Source: JBHENC01 sp046262295
GTDB taxonomy: Bacteria > Acidobacteriota > Blastocatellia > Pyrinomonadales > Pyrinomonadaceae
Direction of reading: 5' to 3'
Length of the DNA stretch: 64,000 nucleotides
Assembly: GCA_046262295.1 (NCBI GenBank)
Contig: JBHENC010000005.1
Coordinates: forward strand, 62,001 to 126,000
In this document: piece after piece, positions 54,082 to 62,522 of the stretch
How positions within the stretch are numbered: the stretch's first letter is position 1
Layout of the letters: the number at the start of each line of letters is the position of its first letter
Position numbers and translations under genes: made by a program
Notes under the pieces: model-generated
Seen by the model: only the letters and a program-made list of their open reading frames with translations
Database searches by the model: none
Told to the model about the DNA's origin: nothing

Positions 54082-55098
54082 CTACGTTGTTGCGGCAACC
54101 GCGCCGCCGCAGCTGGAGCCTGCGCCCGCCGTGCAGCCGAAACAATGTGCGGCGGTGCGGATGCGGCGGGCGATGAATTTCGCCGGATCGAAGTCGGCGA
54201 TGGCCTGCGGCAATTCGTCTGCGACGCTTAGTTCGAGCATTTGATTAAAATCGCAATCGTAAAGCTTCCCTCGCCAGTCAACGCTCACCATCGTGCGGCA
54301 CATCAAGCCTTCAACGGTTCCCGGATTAAACGCTTCGACAAGCTTGCGCATATATTTTTCGTCGTTACCCGAACGGCGCAGGTAATCCAGAAAACGCTTG
54401 ATGGGCATATTCGTGATTGTGTAGAGACGGTTGAAGAAGACGTTGTAGCGCGCGGCCAACTCGCGTTTGAAATCCGCTTCGATAGAGCTTTGCGCGGGCG
54501 GCAAAAAAGCTCCGACCGGATTGTAAACAAGGTTCAGCACGAGTGCGCCGTCTTCGCGCCCGTAACCGGCAGCATTTAATCTGCGTAAAGCTTCGATTGA
54601 TTTCTGGAAGACGCCGCCGCCGCGTTGCGCATCGGTTTGCGCTTCCAAAAAATAAGGCAGCGATGAAACGACTTCGACCTTGTGCGCGCGAAAAAAACCG
54701 GGCAGGTCAGTTTGCTCTGCTTCAAACATCACCGTCAGATTATGGCGCACGATCACGCGCGTGCCCGCGTCAGACGCTTCTTCGACGAGATACCGGAAAG
54801 ACGGATTGAGTTCGGGCGCGCCGCCCGTGATGTCCAGCGTCGGTATGCGAAAGCGGCGCACGGCGGCGATGATCTGCTCCGCCGTCTCGCGCGTCATGAT
54901 CTCCGTGCGTTTCGGGCTGGCGTCAACATGGCAATGCTTGCACGCTTGATTGCACAGCTTGCCGACGTTGACCTGCAACGTCTCAACCGCGCGGGCGTGC
55001 AAAGTGATACCATATCCGGCCAGCTTTTCGTCGAACTCGACGGGCGTGGAAGCAAATGGCGACGCATCTTTTATTACAGGCAAAGCTTTCGCCGTCAC
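54082..55098 (-). CDS. arsS: Arsenosugar biosynthesis radical SAM protein ArsS
   Basis: 338 residues from a GTG at 55098 that overlaps the upstream gene's stop (GTGA). The SAM cluster is CNQACKHCH; TLDITGGAPELNP and the C-terminal cysteines SVDWRGKLYDCDFNQML and CFGCTAGAGSSCGG fit ArsS. In this family a selenocysteine variant is known; this gene uses Cys throughout. The enzyme attaches a nucleoside-derived sugar to methylated arsenic. Order GT, CMD-like protein, ArsS is a known arsenosugar cluster. Confidence 0.85.
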   Translation of the reverse strand: MTAKALPVIKDASPFASTPVEFDEKLAGYGITLHARAVETLQVNVGKLCNQACKHCHVDASPKRTEIMTRETAEQIIAAVRRFRIPTLDITGGAPELNPSFRYLVEEASDAGTRVIVRHNLTVMFEAEQTDLPGFFRAHKVEVVSSLPYFLEAQTDAQRGGGVFQKSIEALRRLNAAGYGREDGALVLNLVYNPVGAFLPPAQSSIEADFKRELAARYNVFFNRLYTITNMPIKRFLDYLRRSGNDEKYMRKLVEAFNPGTVEGLMCRTMVSVDWRGKLYDCDFNQMLELSVADELPQAIADFDPAKFIARRIRTAAHCFGCTAGAGSSCGGAVAATT

Positions 55099-55424
55099 AT
55101 CGTCACCTTGTTCACGGAATTGTGCGCCTGCAAGCCATGTATCAGCGATGCGCCGCCGCGCAAGGCCGACGCCAGATGAATCGCTTCGGTCATCTGCTCC
55201 ATATTCGAGCCTGCTTCGAGACACGATTGTGCGTAAGCGTCTATGCAGTACGGGCATTGCAAAGCGTGTGCGACGGCGAGGCCGATCAAAGCTTTCTCAC
55301 GCCGCGAAAGCGCGCCGTCTTCCTGACAGGCCGCATACCACGCCATAAATTTTTCAAATAAATCCGGGCGATGCTTGCCCATCTCCGCGAACCGCCCCAA
55401 ATCTTCTTCTTCGTAATAGGCCAT
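55095..55424 (-). CDS. Arsenosugar-cluster carboxymuconolactone-decarboxylase-like protein
   Basis: 109 residues. Helical AhpD-like fold with redox CxxC in HALQCPYCIDAYAQSC, typical of the small peroxidase-like protein encoded next to ArsS. The position of the canonical AhpD His is Tyr (CIDAY). Its stop codon overlaps the ArsS GTG, indicating coupled translation. A thiol-dependent role in the arsenosugar pathway is likely but not established. Confidence 0.85.
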   Translation of the reverse strand: MAYYEEEDLGRFAEMGKHRPDLFEKFMAWYAACQEDGALSRREKALIGLAVAHALQCPYCIDAYAQSCLEAGSNMEQMTEAIHLASALRGGASLIHGLQAHNSVNKVTM

Positions 55425-55459
55425 GCTATGAATCGCTCGCTTTCGTCTTCATGCTCTAT

Positions 55460-56206
55460 TTAGATAATCTCTTGCTTGCCGGATTTATTCCCCTGTGCGG
55501 CGCGAACCGGCGCGTAAAGCTTTTCGAGCGTGCGCGGGTGAACGCCCGCCCAGTACATCGCCTGCAACAGAGACCAGCGCGTGAAAGTGAGTGCGAAGCT
55601 TTTCCCCTCGAACCGGCGCGACGATGTGGTGACGGCGCTCTTTAGATGCACGAATTTTCCGCGACGGCGCAAGCGGCGCAGCAAATCCAAATCTTCGAAA
55701 ATCGGGAACGGCTGAAATCCTCCGACGTGCTCGTAGGCCTCGCGCCGCACAAAGAAGGCCGAATCGCCGTAGCACAAACCGATGCGTCGCAAACGCGGAT
55801 ACAGGCTCGTCATAAAACGCGCCGCCAGCCGCACGCCGTCAAAGCTAATCGTGAAGTTCCCGCCGACCGCGCCCGCGTCTCGTAAAGCTTCCGTGATGTG
55901 CTTCATTGCATCAATCGGCGGGCAGGTGTCTGCGTGCAAGAACCAGAACGCATCGCCGCGCGCCGCACACGCGCCCGCGTGCAGTTGTGCGCCGCGCCCG
56001 CGTTCGGATTCAATCACACGCACCGTCGTAATATTGCCGCTGTTACGGCTGGCGTGCGTGCGCGCGATATCGAGCGTCGCGTCGCGGCTTCCGCCGTCAA
56101 CGATGACGACTTCATACGCGGAAGGCTGCAAACGATTGACGGCATCTAGCGTCGCGCCAAGCGAGCGCGCTTCATTGAGTGTCGGAATAATAATGCTCAG
56201 CTTCAC
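55460..56206 (-). CDS. GT2-family glycosyltransferase of the arsenosugar cluster (TIGR04283 type)
   Basis: 248 residues. SIIIPTLNEARSLGATLDAV and EVVIVDGGSRDATLDIA form the nucleotide-sugar site; GRGAQLHAGACAARGDAFWFLHADTCPP and GGNFTISFD are characteristic of the TIGR04283 group that accompanies ArsS. It lies 35 bases upstream of the CMD-like gene, same strand. Cytosolic or membrane-associated; sugar donor unknown. Confidence 0.88.
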   Translation of the reverse strand: MKLSIIIPTLNEARSLGATLDAVNRLQPSAYEVVIVDGGSRDATLDIARTHASRNSGNITTVRVIESERGRGAQLHAGACAARGDAFWFLHADTCPPIDAMKHITEALRDAGAVGGNFTISFDGVRLAARFMTSLYPRLRRIGLCYGDSAFFVRREAYEHVGGFQPFPIFEDLDLLRRLRRRGKFVHLKSAVTTSSRRFEGKSFALTFTRWSLLQAMYWAGVHPRTLEKLYAPVRAAQGNKSGKQEII

Positions 56207-56242
56207 GGATTCGTCGCGCCCTGTATGCTCGTTTCAACGCTC

Positions 56243-56818
56243 TCAATCAATCTGCTGCGTCGCCCCGATTAATTCGCGGCTTTCGATGATCCGCACGCCA
56301 GCTTCTCGCATCTCTTCGATGGCACGCACCGTATCGCCCGGATTCACTTCGACGCCGCGACATCCGTCAATCACGACGATTGTCTCGAAATCCGAACTCA
56401 CGGCATCAAGGGCTGTGAACTTCACGCAGTAGTCCGTCGCAAGCCCGGCAATCGTGACGTTTGTCACGCCGCGCTGCTTCAGATAATCGCCCAACCCCGT
56501 CGAACGCAAGTGTTCGTTATCGAAAAAGCCACTGTAAGAATCAATCAATTGATCCGTGCCTTTAAGGAAAACTTTTTCGATGCGGCTTGTTTCAAGCTCT
56601 TTCACAAACTCTGCGCCCGCGCTCTCCTGTATGCAGTGCGGCGGCCAGATATTGAAGCTCGAATGGTTTGCCGGATGCCAGTCCTTCGTCGCCACGACGA
56701 GCGGGAAAAGCTTTTGCAGTTCGTTGGCGACGGGCACAATCTCATCGCCTTCTGTCACCGCGAGCGCGCCGCCCGGACAAAAATCGTTTTGAATATCAAC
56801 CAGGATTAAAGCGTTCAT
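56243..56818 (-). CDS. pncA: Nicotinamidase
   Basis: 191 residues. Catalytic Asp in ALILVDIQNDFC, Lys in EKVFLKGTD and Cys in IAGLATDYCVKFTALDA; metal site DWHPANHSSF and the IQ-Q-type CIQES segment. It hydrolyses nicotinamide to nicotinate, feeding the Preiss-Handler route with PncB. Third gene of pncB-nrtR-pncA, 20 bases after nrtR. Confidence 0.95.
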   Translation of the reverse strand: MNALILVDIQNDFCPGGALAVTEGDEIVPVANELQKLFPLVVATKDWHPANHSSFNIWPPHCIQESAGAEFVKELETSRIEKVFLKGTDQLIDSYSGFFDNEHLRSTGLGDYLKQRGVTNVTIAGLATDYCVKFTALDAVSSDFETIVVIDGCRGVEVNPGDTVRAIEEMREAGVRIIESRELIGATQQID

Positions 56819-56838
56819 CAGACTTTCCTCCGTTTAAT

Positions 56839-57534
56839 CTATAACTCGAAACTGAAGCCTGCGCGTGTCAATTGTTTGTAGCGGCGCGCGTCGAAGCGAT
56901 AAAGCCGTGCGGCACGATGCGGCACGCCCGCTTGCCGTTCGTTTAATTCGTGAAGCAAATTCATGCTCAGGATTTTCTTTCGGAAATTGCGATTATCAAT
57001 TTCGCGCTCGAGAATTATCTCGTAGAGTTTTTGCAACTGCGAGAGCGTAAACTTTTTCGGCAGCAACTCGAACCCGACAGGGGCATACGTTACCTTGCCG
57101 CGCAATCTTTCCAGCGCGGTCTCCAGAATCTTTCGATGATCGAAAGCGAGTTCGGGCGTTTCATCAACGGAAATCCAAAGGGCGTTGCCAGCGTCGGAAG
57201 CGGCGCGAAGCGTGTGAAGATCGGGCGACACCAGCGCGTAGTAAGCGACGCTGACAACCCACCCGCGCGGATCGCGTCCGGGATCGCCGAAGGTGTAAAG
57301 CTGCTCCAGAAAAATATTTGTGAGTCCGGTCTCTTCGCTCAACTCTCTGAGCGCCGCCTGCTCGATGGTTTCGTTTTTTTGCACAAAGCCGCCGGGCAGC
57401 GCAGAACGGCCTTTGAAGGGCGCGAGATTTCTTTCAATCAACAGAACCTTCAACGCGCTTTCCGCGAGGTCTAGGCCGAACACCACGCAGTCAACCGTCA
57501 GCGCAGGTCTTTGATGCTTATACTTGAATGCCAT
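56839..57534 (-). CDS. nrtR: NrtR-type NAD-biosynthesis regulator (Nudix plus winged helix)
   Basis: 231 residues. A Nudix domain with VDCVVFG, LLIERNLAPFKGRSALPGGFV and an apparently complete Nudix box (GGFVQKNETIEQAALRELSEETG) is followed by a winged helix (LPKKFTLSQLQKLYEIILEREIDNRNFRKKIL), the NrtR architecture. NrtR senses ADP-ribose or related NAD products and represses NAD genes. It sits between pncB and pncA, and a palindrome precedes pncB. The intact box leaves hydrolase activity possible. Confidence 0.92.
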   Translation of the reverse strand: MAFKYKHQRPALTVDCVVFGLDLAESALKVLLIERNLAPFKGRSALPGGFVQKNETIEQAALRELSEETGLTNIFLEQLYTFGDPGRDPRGWVVSVAYYALVSPDLHTLRAASDAGNALWISVDETPELAFDHRKILETALERLRGKVTYAPVGFELLPKKFTLSQLQKLYEIILEREIDNRNFRKKILSMNLLHELNERQAGVPHRAARLYRFDARRYKQLTRAGFSFEL

Positions 57535-57555
57535 CGCTTGCCGCTTCTTTCCCCT

Positions 57556-59061
57556 TCAACCCGCTGCCGGTTCATGTTCGTATTTGCCGATGCCGCGACG
57601 TTCGAGTATCAAATTCGTCTTCGCCGTGTACAGAGATTTTTCGAGCCACGCAGGGTATTCGTCCGGGTAGTCGAAACGCTTGACGCCGTGAGCCACGCGA
57701 TTAAGTTCGCGCAGACTGTTACGGCGAATCTCTTCGAGCGGCGGCAGTTCGTAAACGAGTTCGCCGCCGCGAAAAACGGGGACGAGCAAATCCGTGTAAG
57801 GCGTCGCCGCCGGAATCTTGATCTGCCGTGTCATGTCGAGCGGGTTGACGACGGTGCAGCCCTGCGACATATCCGTTTCGATATCGTAGACGGCATCCGC
57901 GATATTCTTCGCGTCCGTGTGATAACGCCGGAGTTGCAGCACGCCCGGATTCGAGACTTTGATCGGCTGATCCGACAACTTGATTTTGCGTTCCCACGAA
58001 CCGTTCGGACGACGAATCGCCGCGAGTTTATAAACGCCGCCGAGCGCCGGATCATCATAAGCCGTGACGAGCCGCGTGCCCACCGCCCACACCGCGATGG
58101 GCGCACCTTGCCGCTTCAGACTCTCAATCAATCTTTCGTCCAGATCATTGCTTGCGATAATCTGCGTGCCGTCGAAGCCAGCTTCGTCGAGCATCGCGCG
58201 GGCACGCTTGCTAAGCGCGGCAAGATCGCCGGAATCAAGACGAATGCCGGTTAACTCAAAGCCGCGCGCGCGCAATTTTCTGCCCGCATCAATCGCGTGC
58301 CGGATGCCTTCGAGCGTGCCGTAAGTGTCAACGAGGTAGATGCTGTTGTTCGGCATCGCTTCCGCATATGCGGCGAAGGCGTCCGGCTCCGTGTCGAAAC
58401 TCATCACGAGACTGTGCGCCATCGTGCCTTTGACGGCGGAGGGCGGAAGGCCGAGGTGTTTGGCCGCCCAGACGTTCGACGTGCCCGCGCAGCCGCCTAT
58501 GTAAGCGGCACGGGTTGCCGAATAAGCGCCGTCAACGCCCTGTGCGCGGCGTGCGCCGAACTCCAACACAGGCGCACCGTCCGCCGCCTGACAGATGCGC
58601 GCCGCTTTGGTCGCAATCAATGTTTGAAAATTCAGAAATGTGAGCAGCGCCGTTTCAATTAATTGTGCCTGAATAATCGGCCCCGTCACACGTATCAAAG
58701 GCTCGTGCGGAAAGACGATGGTTCCTTCCGGCACGGCGTCAACATCACACGCAAAACGCATCTGCCGCAAGTAGGCGAGAAACTCTTCACTGAATAAAGC
58801 GCGCCCGTCGTTTCCCGCGAGTGAAGCGAGATAACCGATGTCTTCTTCATCGAAACGCAGATTCTTCAGGTAATCAATCGCAAATTCCAGCCCGCACGCG
58901 ATGGCATACCCACCGCTGAAAGGGTTGTGGCGATACGAAAGATAAAACGCGCCCTCTAAATCCTTCATGCCCGAAGCAAGATAAACTTGCCCCATCGTCA
59001 ACTCGTAAAGGTCTGTGTAGAGCGCCATCGAACGCCCGTAAGGTAAAGCCGTGTATGCCAT
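57556..59061 (-). CDS. pncB: Nicotinate phosphoribosyltransferase
   Basis: 501 residues from ATG 59061, supported by GGAGG 11 bases upstream; the upstream extension has no support. MALYTDLYELTMGQVYLASGM, VLEFGARRAQGVDGAYSATRAAYIGG, KGTMAHSLVMSF and IRLDSGDLAALSKRAR are the classic blocks, including the catalytic His of GTMAHS. It makes nicotinate mononucleotide. First gene of the salvage operon, with a palindrome 17 bases upstream. Confidence 0.95.
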   Translation of the reverse strand: MAYTALPYGRSMALYTDLYELTMGQVYLASGMKDLEGAFYLSYRHNPFSGGYAIACGLEFAIDYLKNLRFDEEDIGYLASLAGNDGRALFSEEFLAYLRQMRFACDVDAVPEGTIVFPHEPLIRVTGPIIQAQLIETALLTFLNFQTLIATKAARICQAADGAPVLEFGARRAQGVDGAYSATRAAYIGGCAGTSNVWAAKHLGLPPSAVKGTMAHSLVMSFDTEPDAFAAYAEAMPNNSIYLVDTYGTLEGIRHAIDAGRKLRARGFELTGIRLDSGDLAALSKRARAMLDEAGFDGTQIIASNDLDERLIESLKRQGAPIAVWAVGTRLVTAYDDPALGGVYKLAAIRRPNGSWERKIKLSDQPIKVSNPGVLQLRRYHTDAKNIADAVYDIETDMSQGCTVVNPLDMTRQIKIPAATPYTDLLVPVFRGGELVYELPPLEEIRRNSLRELNRVAHGVKRFDYPDEYPAWLEKSLYTAKTNLILERRGIGKYEHEPAAG

Positions 59062-59077
59062 CTCGAAGCGCCTCCGG

Positions 59078-59100
59078 CTTAACGTCATTTTTACGTTAAG
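59078..59100. promoter_or_regulatory. Candidate NrtR operator upstream of pncB
   Basis: Perfect palindrome CTTAACGT - 7 bases - ACGTTAAG, 8-base arms, overlapping the likely promoter or leader of pncB-nrtR-pncA. NrtR regulators bind palindromes of about 21 bases in front of the genes they control. Binding is inferred. Confidence 0.65.
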
Positions 59101-59174
59101 TATGGCGTACAAAATACGCTGCCTGTCGAACTGCTGTCAACTCGTAAATATATTTATTCGTAGGAGGCTTTTTC

Positions 59175-60185
59175 TTACTGCGCGGGCGTGAACTCTATCA
59201 GGCGATTGAGCGGATCGAATCTCAGGCGAAAGGGACGCAGCGCATCGCGTCCGAGCAGGATCGGGGCGGCGGCGTCTGTTTCCGAAAGCAGGTCGGTGGG
59301 AACTTTGCGCAGCAGCAACGCGCCGACGCGCACCGTCGCCGGATCAATTCGCCGCGCGGAAATTGTTCCGCCCCCGAGATCGCGCACGATGTTTCTCTCC
59401 CCCCTGTTGTTTCCGGGGATAATACCGAACGATGCCGCGTTCGATTCGCTCAAAGCCAGACCGAAACCAGAGCCTGTATCGAGCAACGCGCGCCGCCCGC
59501 CGGGAGTCAGCGCAACGAATGGGCGGCGGCTTTCGGAGTCGGACAGCCACGACACGACCGCGCCCTCTGCGGGAATTGCGTCAATTCGTAATGGAGTGAG
59601 GCGCGGATCAAAGGCGCTTATTTCACGGCGCGGCAAATCTATCGCGTAACCGAGCGGCGCATAAGCTTCCGTCGGATTGAGAATGCCATCAACATCCGCC
59701 GGTAAGCGACCCGCGACGATCACAAAGCCGTTCGCGGAAAGTTGATTACCTGCGTTGCCGATGGCAAGGCTGCGCACGGAAGCTTCGCATCCCGCATGGC
59801 TACCCGCGACGCTTGCGCCGCCGACGTTAACGGCATGATTGCGACGAATGGCGACGCCTGCGACGCGCGCAATCCGTTCGGAAAGAATCATCGCGCCCGC
59901 GCCCGTATCAATCGCAAAAATATACGGCCCGTTGCCGTTGATCCATGTATCAACCAGCAGACCGCGTCCTTCTACTTCACGAAAGCGAACAGCCGCCGGA
60001 AGCTGCGACGATGTTTGTGCATTACGATGAGCACCGGACTTTTCGCCGCCGATGAATGCGTTGATTGCGCCAGCGGCTTTCGACGCAGACAAAAAGCGGG
60101 CAGCTCCTTTGAATGGAACTGCCCACAATGTCACTGCCATAATCAGCGCGAAGATCACCTTTGAAGTTGCGCCGACCATAGTCAT
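59175..60185 (-). CDS. Secreted retropepsin-like aspartyl protease
   Basis: 336 residues with an N-terminal signal (VIFALIMAVTLWAVP). Two domains each carry an aspartyl-protease core: IFAIDTGAGAMILS near residue 90 and RALLDTGSGFGLALS near 230, followed by ILLGRDALRPFRLRFD, the typical second strand. The pair of DTG motifs suggests a tandem protease domain that could work as an intramolecular dimer. Periplasmic; substrate unknown. Confidence 0.85.
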   Translation of the reverse strand: MTMVGATSKVIFALIMAVTLWAVPFKGAARFLSASKAAGAINAFIGGEKSGAHRNAQTSSQLPAAVRFREVEGRGLLVDTWINGNGPYIFAIDTGAGAMILSERIARVAGVAIRRNHAVNVGGASVAGSHAGCEASVRSLAIGNAGNQLSANGFVIVAGRLPADVDGILNPTEAYAPLGYAIDLPRREISAFDPRLTPLRIDAIPAEGAVVSWLSDSESRRPFVALTPGGRRALLDTGSGFGLALSESNAASFGIIPGNNRGERNIVRDLGGGTISARRIDPATVRVGALLLRKVPTDLLSETDAAAPILLGRDALRPFRLRFDPLNRLIEFTPAQ

Positions 60186-60228
60186 CTCCGGTTTGTGCCG
60201 ATAATTGGCTTAAAGCCCGACTTAAAGC

Positions 60229-60864
60229 TTAGTAACGGCGATTGCGGTTGCGAATCTTGTAAGTGTAGAGAGCGGAGCCGCCGCCACCTGACAACGCGCC
60301 AATGGCCGCGCCTTTTTTGCCGCCGATCAAGCCGCCGATGAGCGCGCCGCCGACAGTTCCACCCGCCACCGTCAATTTATCCTGATGCTTTTTCCAGAAG
60401 CTACGCTGACGCGGCTGGCTGTAATCATAATAAGCGCGTCGTTCCGCCGTCGTATTGCTGTAACGCGGAGCACGATTGACATAGCGCGTGCGAGTGACGG
60501 TGCGCGGCGCAACGGTTGAAGTGCGTTCGGTAACGACGCGGGTCGCAGGCTGCACGGTGCGCGTGCCATTTGCGTCACGAAAACCTTCTGCATAGCCTTT
60601 GCTATAATCGGCCTGTACGTCTTTGACGTTCGACGTGTTGGCCGCCAACTGCGCGTCGGCCACCGGCTGCGTTTGTGTGGATGCCAGATTATTAGCGGGC
60701 AAAGAGTTGTCTACCGGCTGTGTTGCCGCAGTAGTTGTTGTAGTAGTCGCCGCTGCCGGATTAGGTTCTGTGGTTTTCGCCGAGTGGTTGATGAGTCCGA
60801 CAGCCGAACCGCCGAGCACTGCCGCCGCCAGCGCCACCGATAAGATTTTGTTATTTGAAGTCAT
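60229..60864 (-). CDS. Glycine-zipper protein with exported N-terminus
   Basis: 211 residues from ATG 60864, behind AAAGGAGAA. A hydrophobic N-terminus (ILSVALAAAVLGGSAVGLI) is followed by a Thr/Ala/Gln-rich linker, a basic Arg/Tyr-rich middle and a C-terminal glycine zipper (GGTVGGALIGGLIGGKKGAAIGALSGGGGSALYTY). Similar YMGG-type proteins are common in Acidobacteria. Likely envelope-located; function unknown. Confidence 0.75.
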   Translation of the reverse strand: MTSNNKILSVALAAAVLGGSAVGLINHSAKTTEPNPAAATTTTTTAATQPVDNSLPANNLASTQTQPVADAQLAANTSNVKDVQADYSKGYAEGFRDANGTRTVQPATRVVTERTSTVAPRTVTRTRYVNRAPRYSNTTAERRAYYDYSQPRQRSFWKKHQDKLTVAGGTVGGALIGGLIGGKKGAAIGALSGGGGSALYTYKIRNRNRRY

Positions 60865-61214
60865 TGATATTTCTCCTTTGTCTTCGCTATTGCTTGAAAC
60901 CCGATGTACCTTTTGGCAAGTTCCGTTCCAAAAATGAAACCGCATGAACGTGCGGCGTTGGTGTATCTCACAGCGCAGTATTTTGATGCAATTGCAGGGC
61001 AGGTGAGTATGATTACAATAAAATTACAACAATCGAGCCGGAGGCTCCCGCAACCGCGTATCACGTCTTACCCGAAATGGGCTGCGGGCAATACTATTTG
61101 CTCAAAACCTTTATCAGCGCAGAGAACTTCGCTTAAAAGAAATTGTGTGTACCGGCGGCATATTCGTATCAGCGGCAATGGCGCAAGAGCACGTTTATGA
61201 ATCGCGCGAGTGGA
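60865..61214. other. 350-base non-coding region upstream of the glycine-zipper gene
   Basis: Probably carries the promoter of the glycine-zipper gene and the 3' end of the ABC permease transcript. I see no convincing coding frame, repeat or terminator. Confidence 0.4.
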
Positions 61215-62423
61215 TTAAGTGCGGCGGCGTCCGAGCATATCGAAGCCGACGGCCGCCACCAGAATCGTGCCCTTCACGATGTCCTGCGTAAAGTCCGGCA
61301 CGTTCTTGAGCGACATACCGTTATCCAAGCTCGCCATAAAGAGCGCACCCAAGCACGCGCCGAAGATCGTGCCGCGCCCGCCCATCAAACTCGCGCCGCC
61401 GATCACGCACGCCGCAATCGCATCTAGTTCGAGCAGCACACCCGCATCTGGCGAGGCGCTTCCGACGCGCGACGTATAGACCGCCCCGGCGACGCCCGCC
61501 AGCGCACCCATCAAACAAAAAACGCCTAGAGTGTGCCGCCGCAAACTGATCCCTGAAAGACGCGCCGCGTCAGGATTGCCGCCAATCGCGTAGAGGTATC
61601 TGCCGAAAGTCGTGTTCTGCATCAGAAACGCTCCGGCCAGCGCGACCGCGAGCAAAATTATCACGGGCACGGGAACGCCCGCGTAAGCATTCAACGCAAG
61701 GATAAAACCGACGACGAGCGTGGACGGCAGGAGGATACGCCAGAGTGTCCCGAACGAGCTTGTCACCTCGAGCCCGAAACGCTTGCGCGAACGTCCTCTG
61801 CGCACCGCGAGCCACGCGATGGCGGCAACGCAGACAAGCGCAATCGCGTAGCCCGCTTGCCTCGAAGCGTAGCTCTGCCCGATCAACTTGAAGGACGGCA
61901 AGCCCGCCGGAATCGTACTGCCTTTTGTCAGCCCCTTAACGACACCGCGCCACGCCAGCAATCCGCCGAGCGTAACGATGAATGAAGGGATATTCGCGTA
62001 GGCGACGAGCGAGCCGTGCAGTGCGCCGATAGCGACGCCGGTTAATATTCCGGCAAGCAGCGAGGGAGCGACGCCCCAGTTCATCCACGTCATGAAAATG
62101 GCGGTGATGCTGCCCGTTAAGCCGACGACGGAGCCGACCGACAAATCAATCTGGCCGGTCACTATCACCATCAGCATCCCGACGGCGAGCACGCCCGTGA
62201 CAGCCGTCTGTCGTATCAGATTCGAGAAGTTGCGCGCTTCTAGAAAAACGCCGTTCGTCGCGTAATAAAAGACCGCCCAGATAACCAGAAGCGCGATCAG
62301 CATCGTGTAGGCGCGCAAGGTGGCGGTTGGAAATTTGAGTCCGCCGATGGCTATTTGCGGCGGCGCAGCGTCCGCATTAATCGGCGGGCGCGGCGTAACG
62401 GGTTCGGCGGCTGGCTGGCTCAT
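61215..62423 (-). CDS. Sugar ABC transporter permease, XylH/RbsC type
   Basis: 402 residues with about 10 to 12 membrane segments. Central GSVVGLTGSITAIFM and VALAGAFLMQNTTFGRYLYAIGGNPDAARLSGI and the C-terminal GGASLMGGRGTIFGACLGALFMASLDNGMSL are typical of sugar CUT2 permeases; the length and order resemble XylH. It lies 99 bases after the ATPase gene; AGGGAG precedes the ATG. Confidence 0.9.
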   Translation of the reverse strand: MSQPAAEPVTPRPPINADAAPPQIAIGGLKFPTATLRAYTMLIALLVIWAVFYYATNGVFLEARNFSNLIRQTAVTGVLAVGMLMVIVTGQIDLSVGSVVGLTGSITAIFMTWMNWGVAPSLLAGILTGVAIGALHGSLVAYANIPSFIVTLGGLLAWRGVVKGLTKGSTIPAGLPSFKLIGQSYASRQAGYAIALVCVAAIAWLAVRRGRSRKRFGLEVTSSFGTLWRILLPSTLVVGFILALNAYAGVPVPVIILLAVALAGAFLMQNTTFGRYLYAIGGNPDAARLSGISLRRHTLGVFCLMGALAGVAGAVYTSRVGSASPDAGVLLELDAIAACVIGGASLMGGRGTIFGACLGALFMASLDNGMSLKNVPDFTQDIVKGTILVAAVGFDMLGRRRT

Positions 62424-62522
62424 ACGAACTCCCTTTTTGTGTCTCGAATGAAGATTGGCTACGGAAACCGAAAGATTGTTAATGCACGGGTCGCGCGTCG
62501 CTTCTCACCGGCGCAAGTTTCT

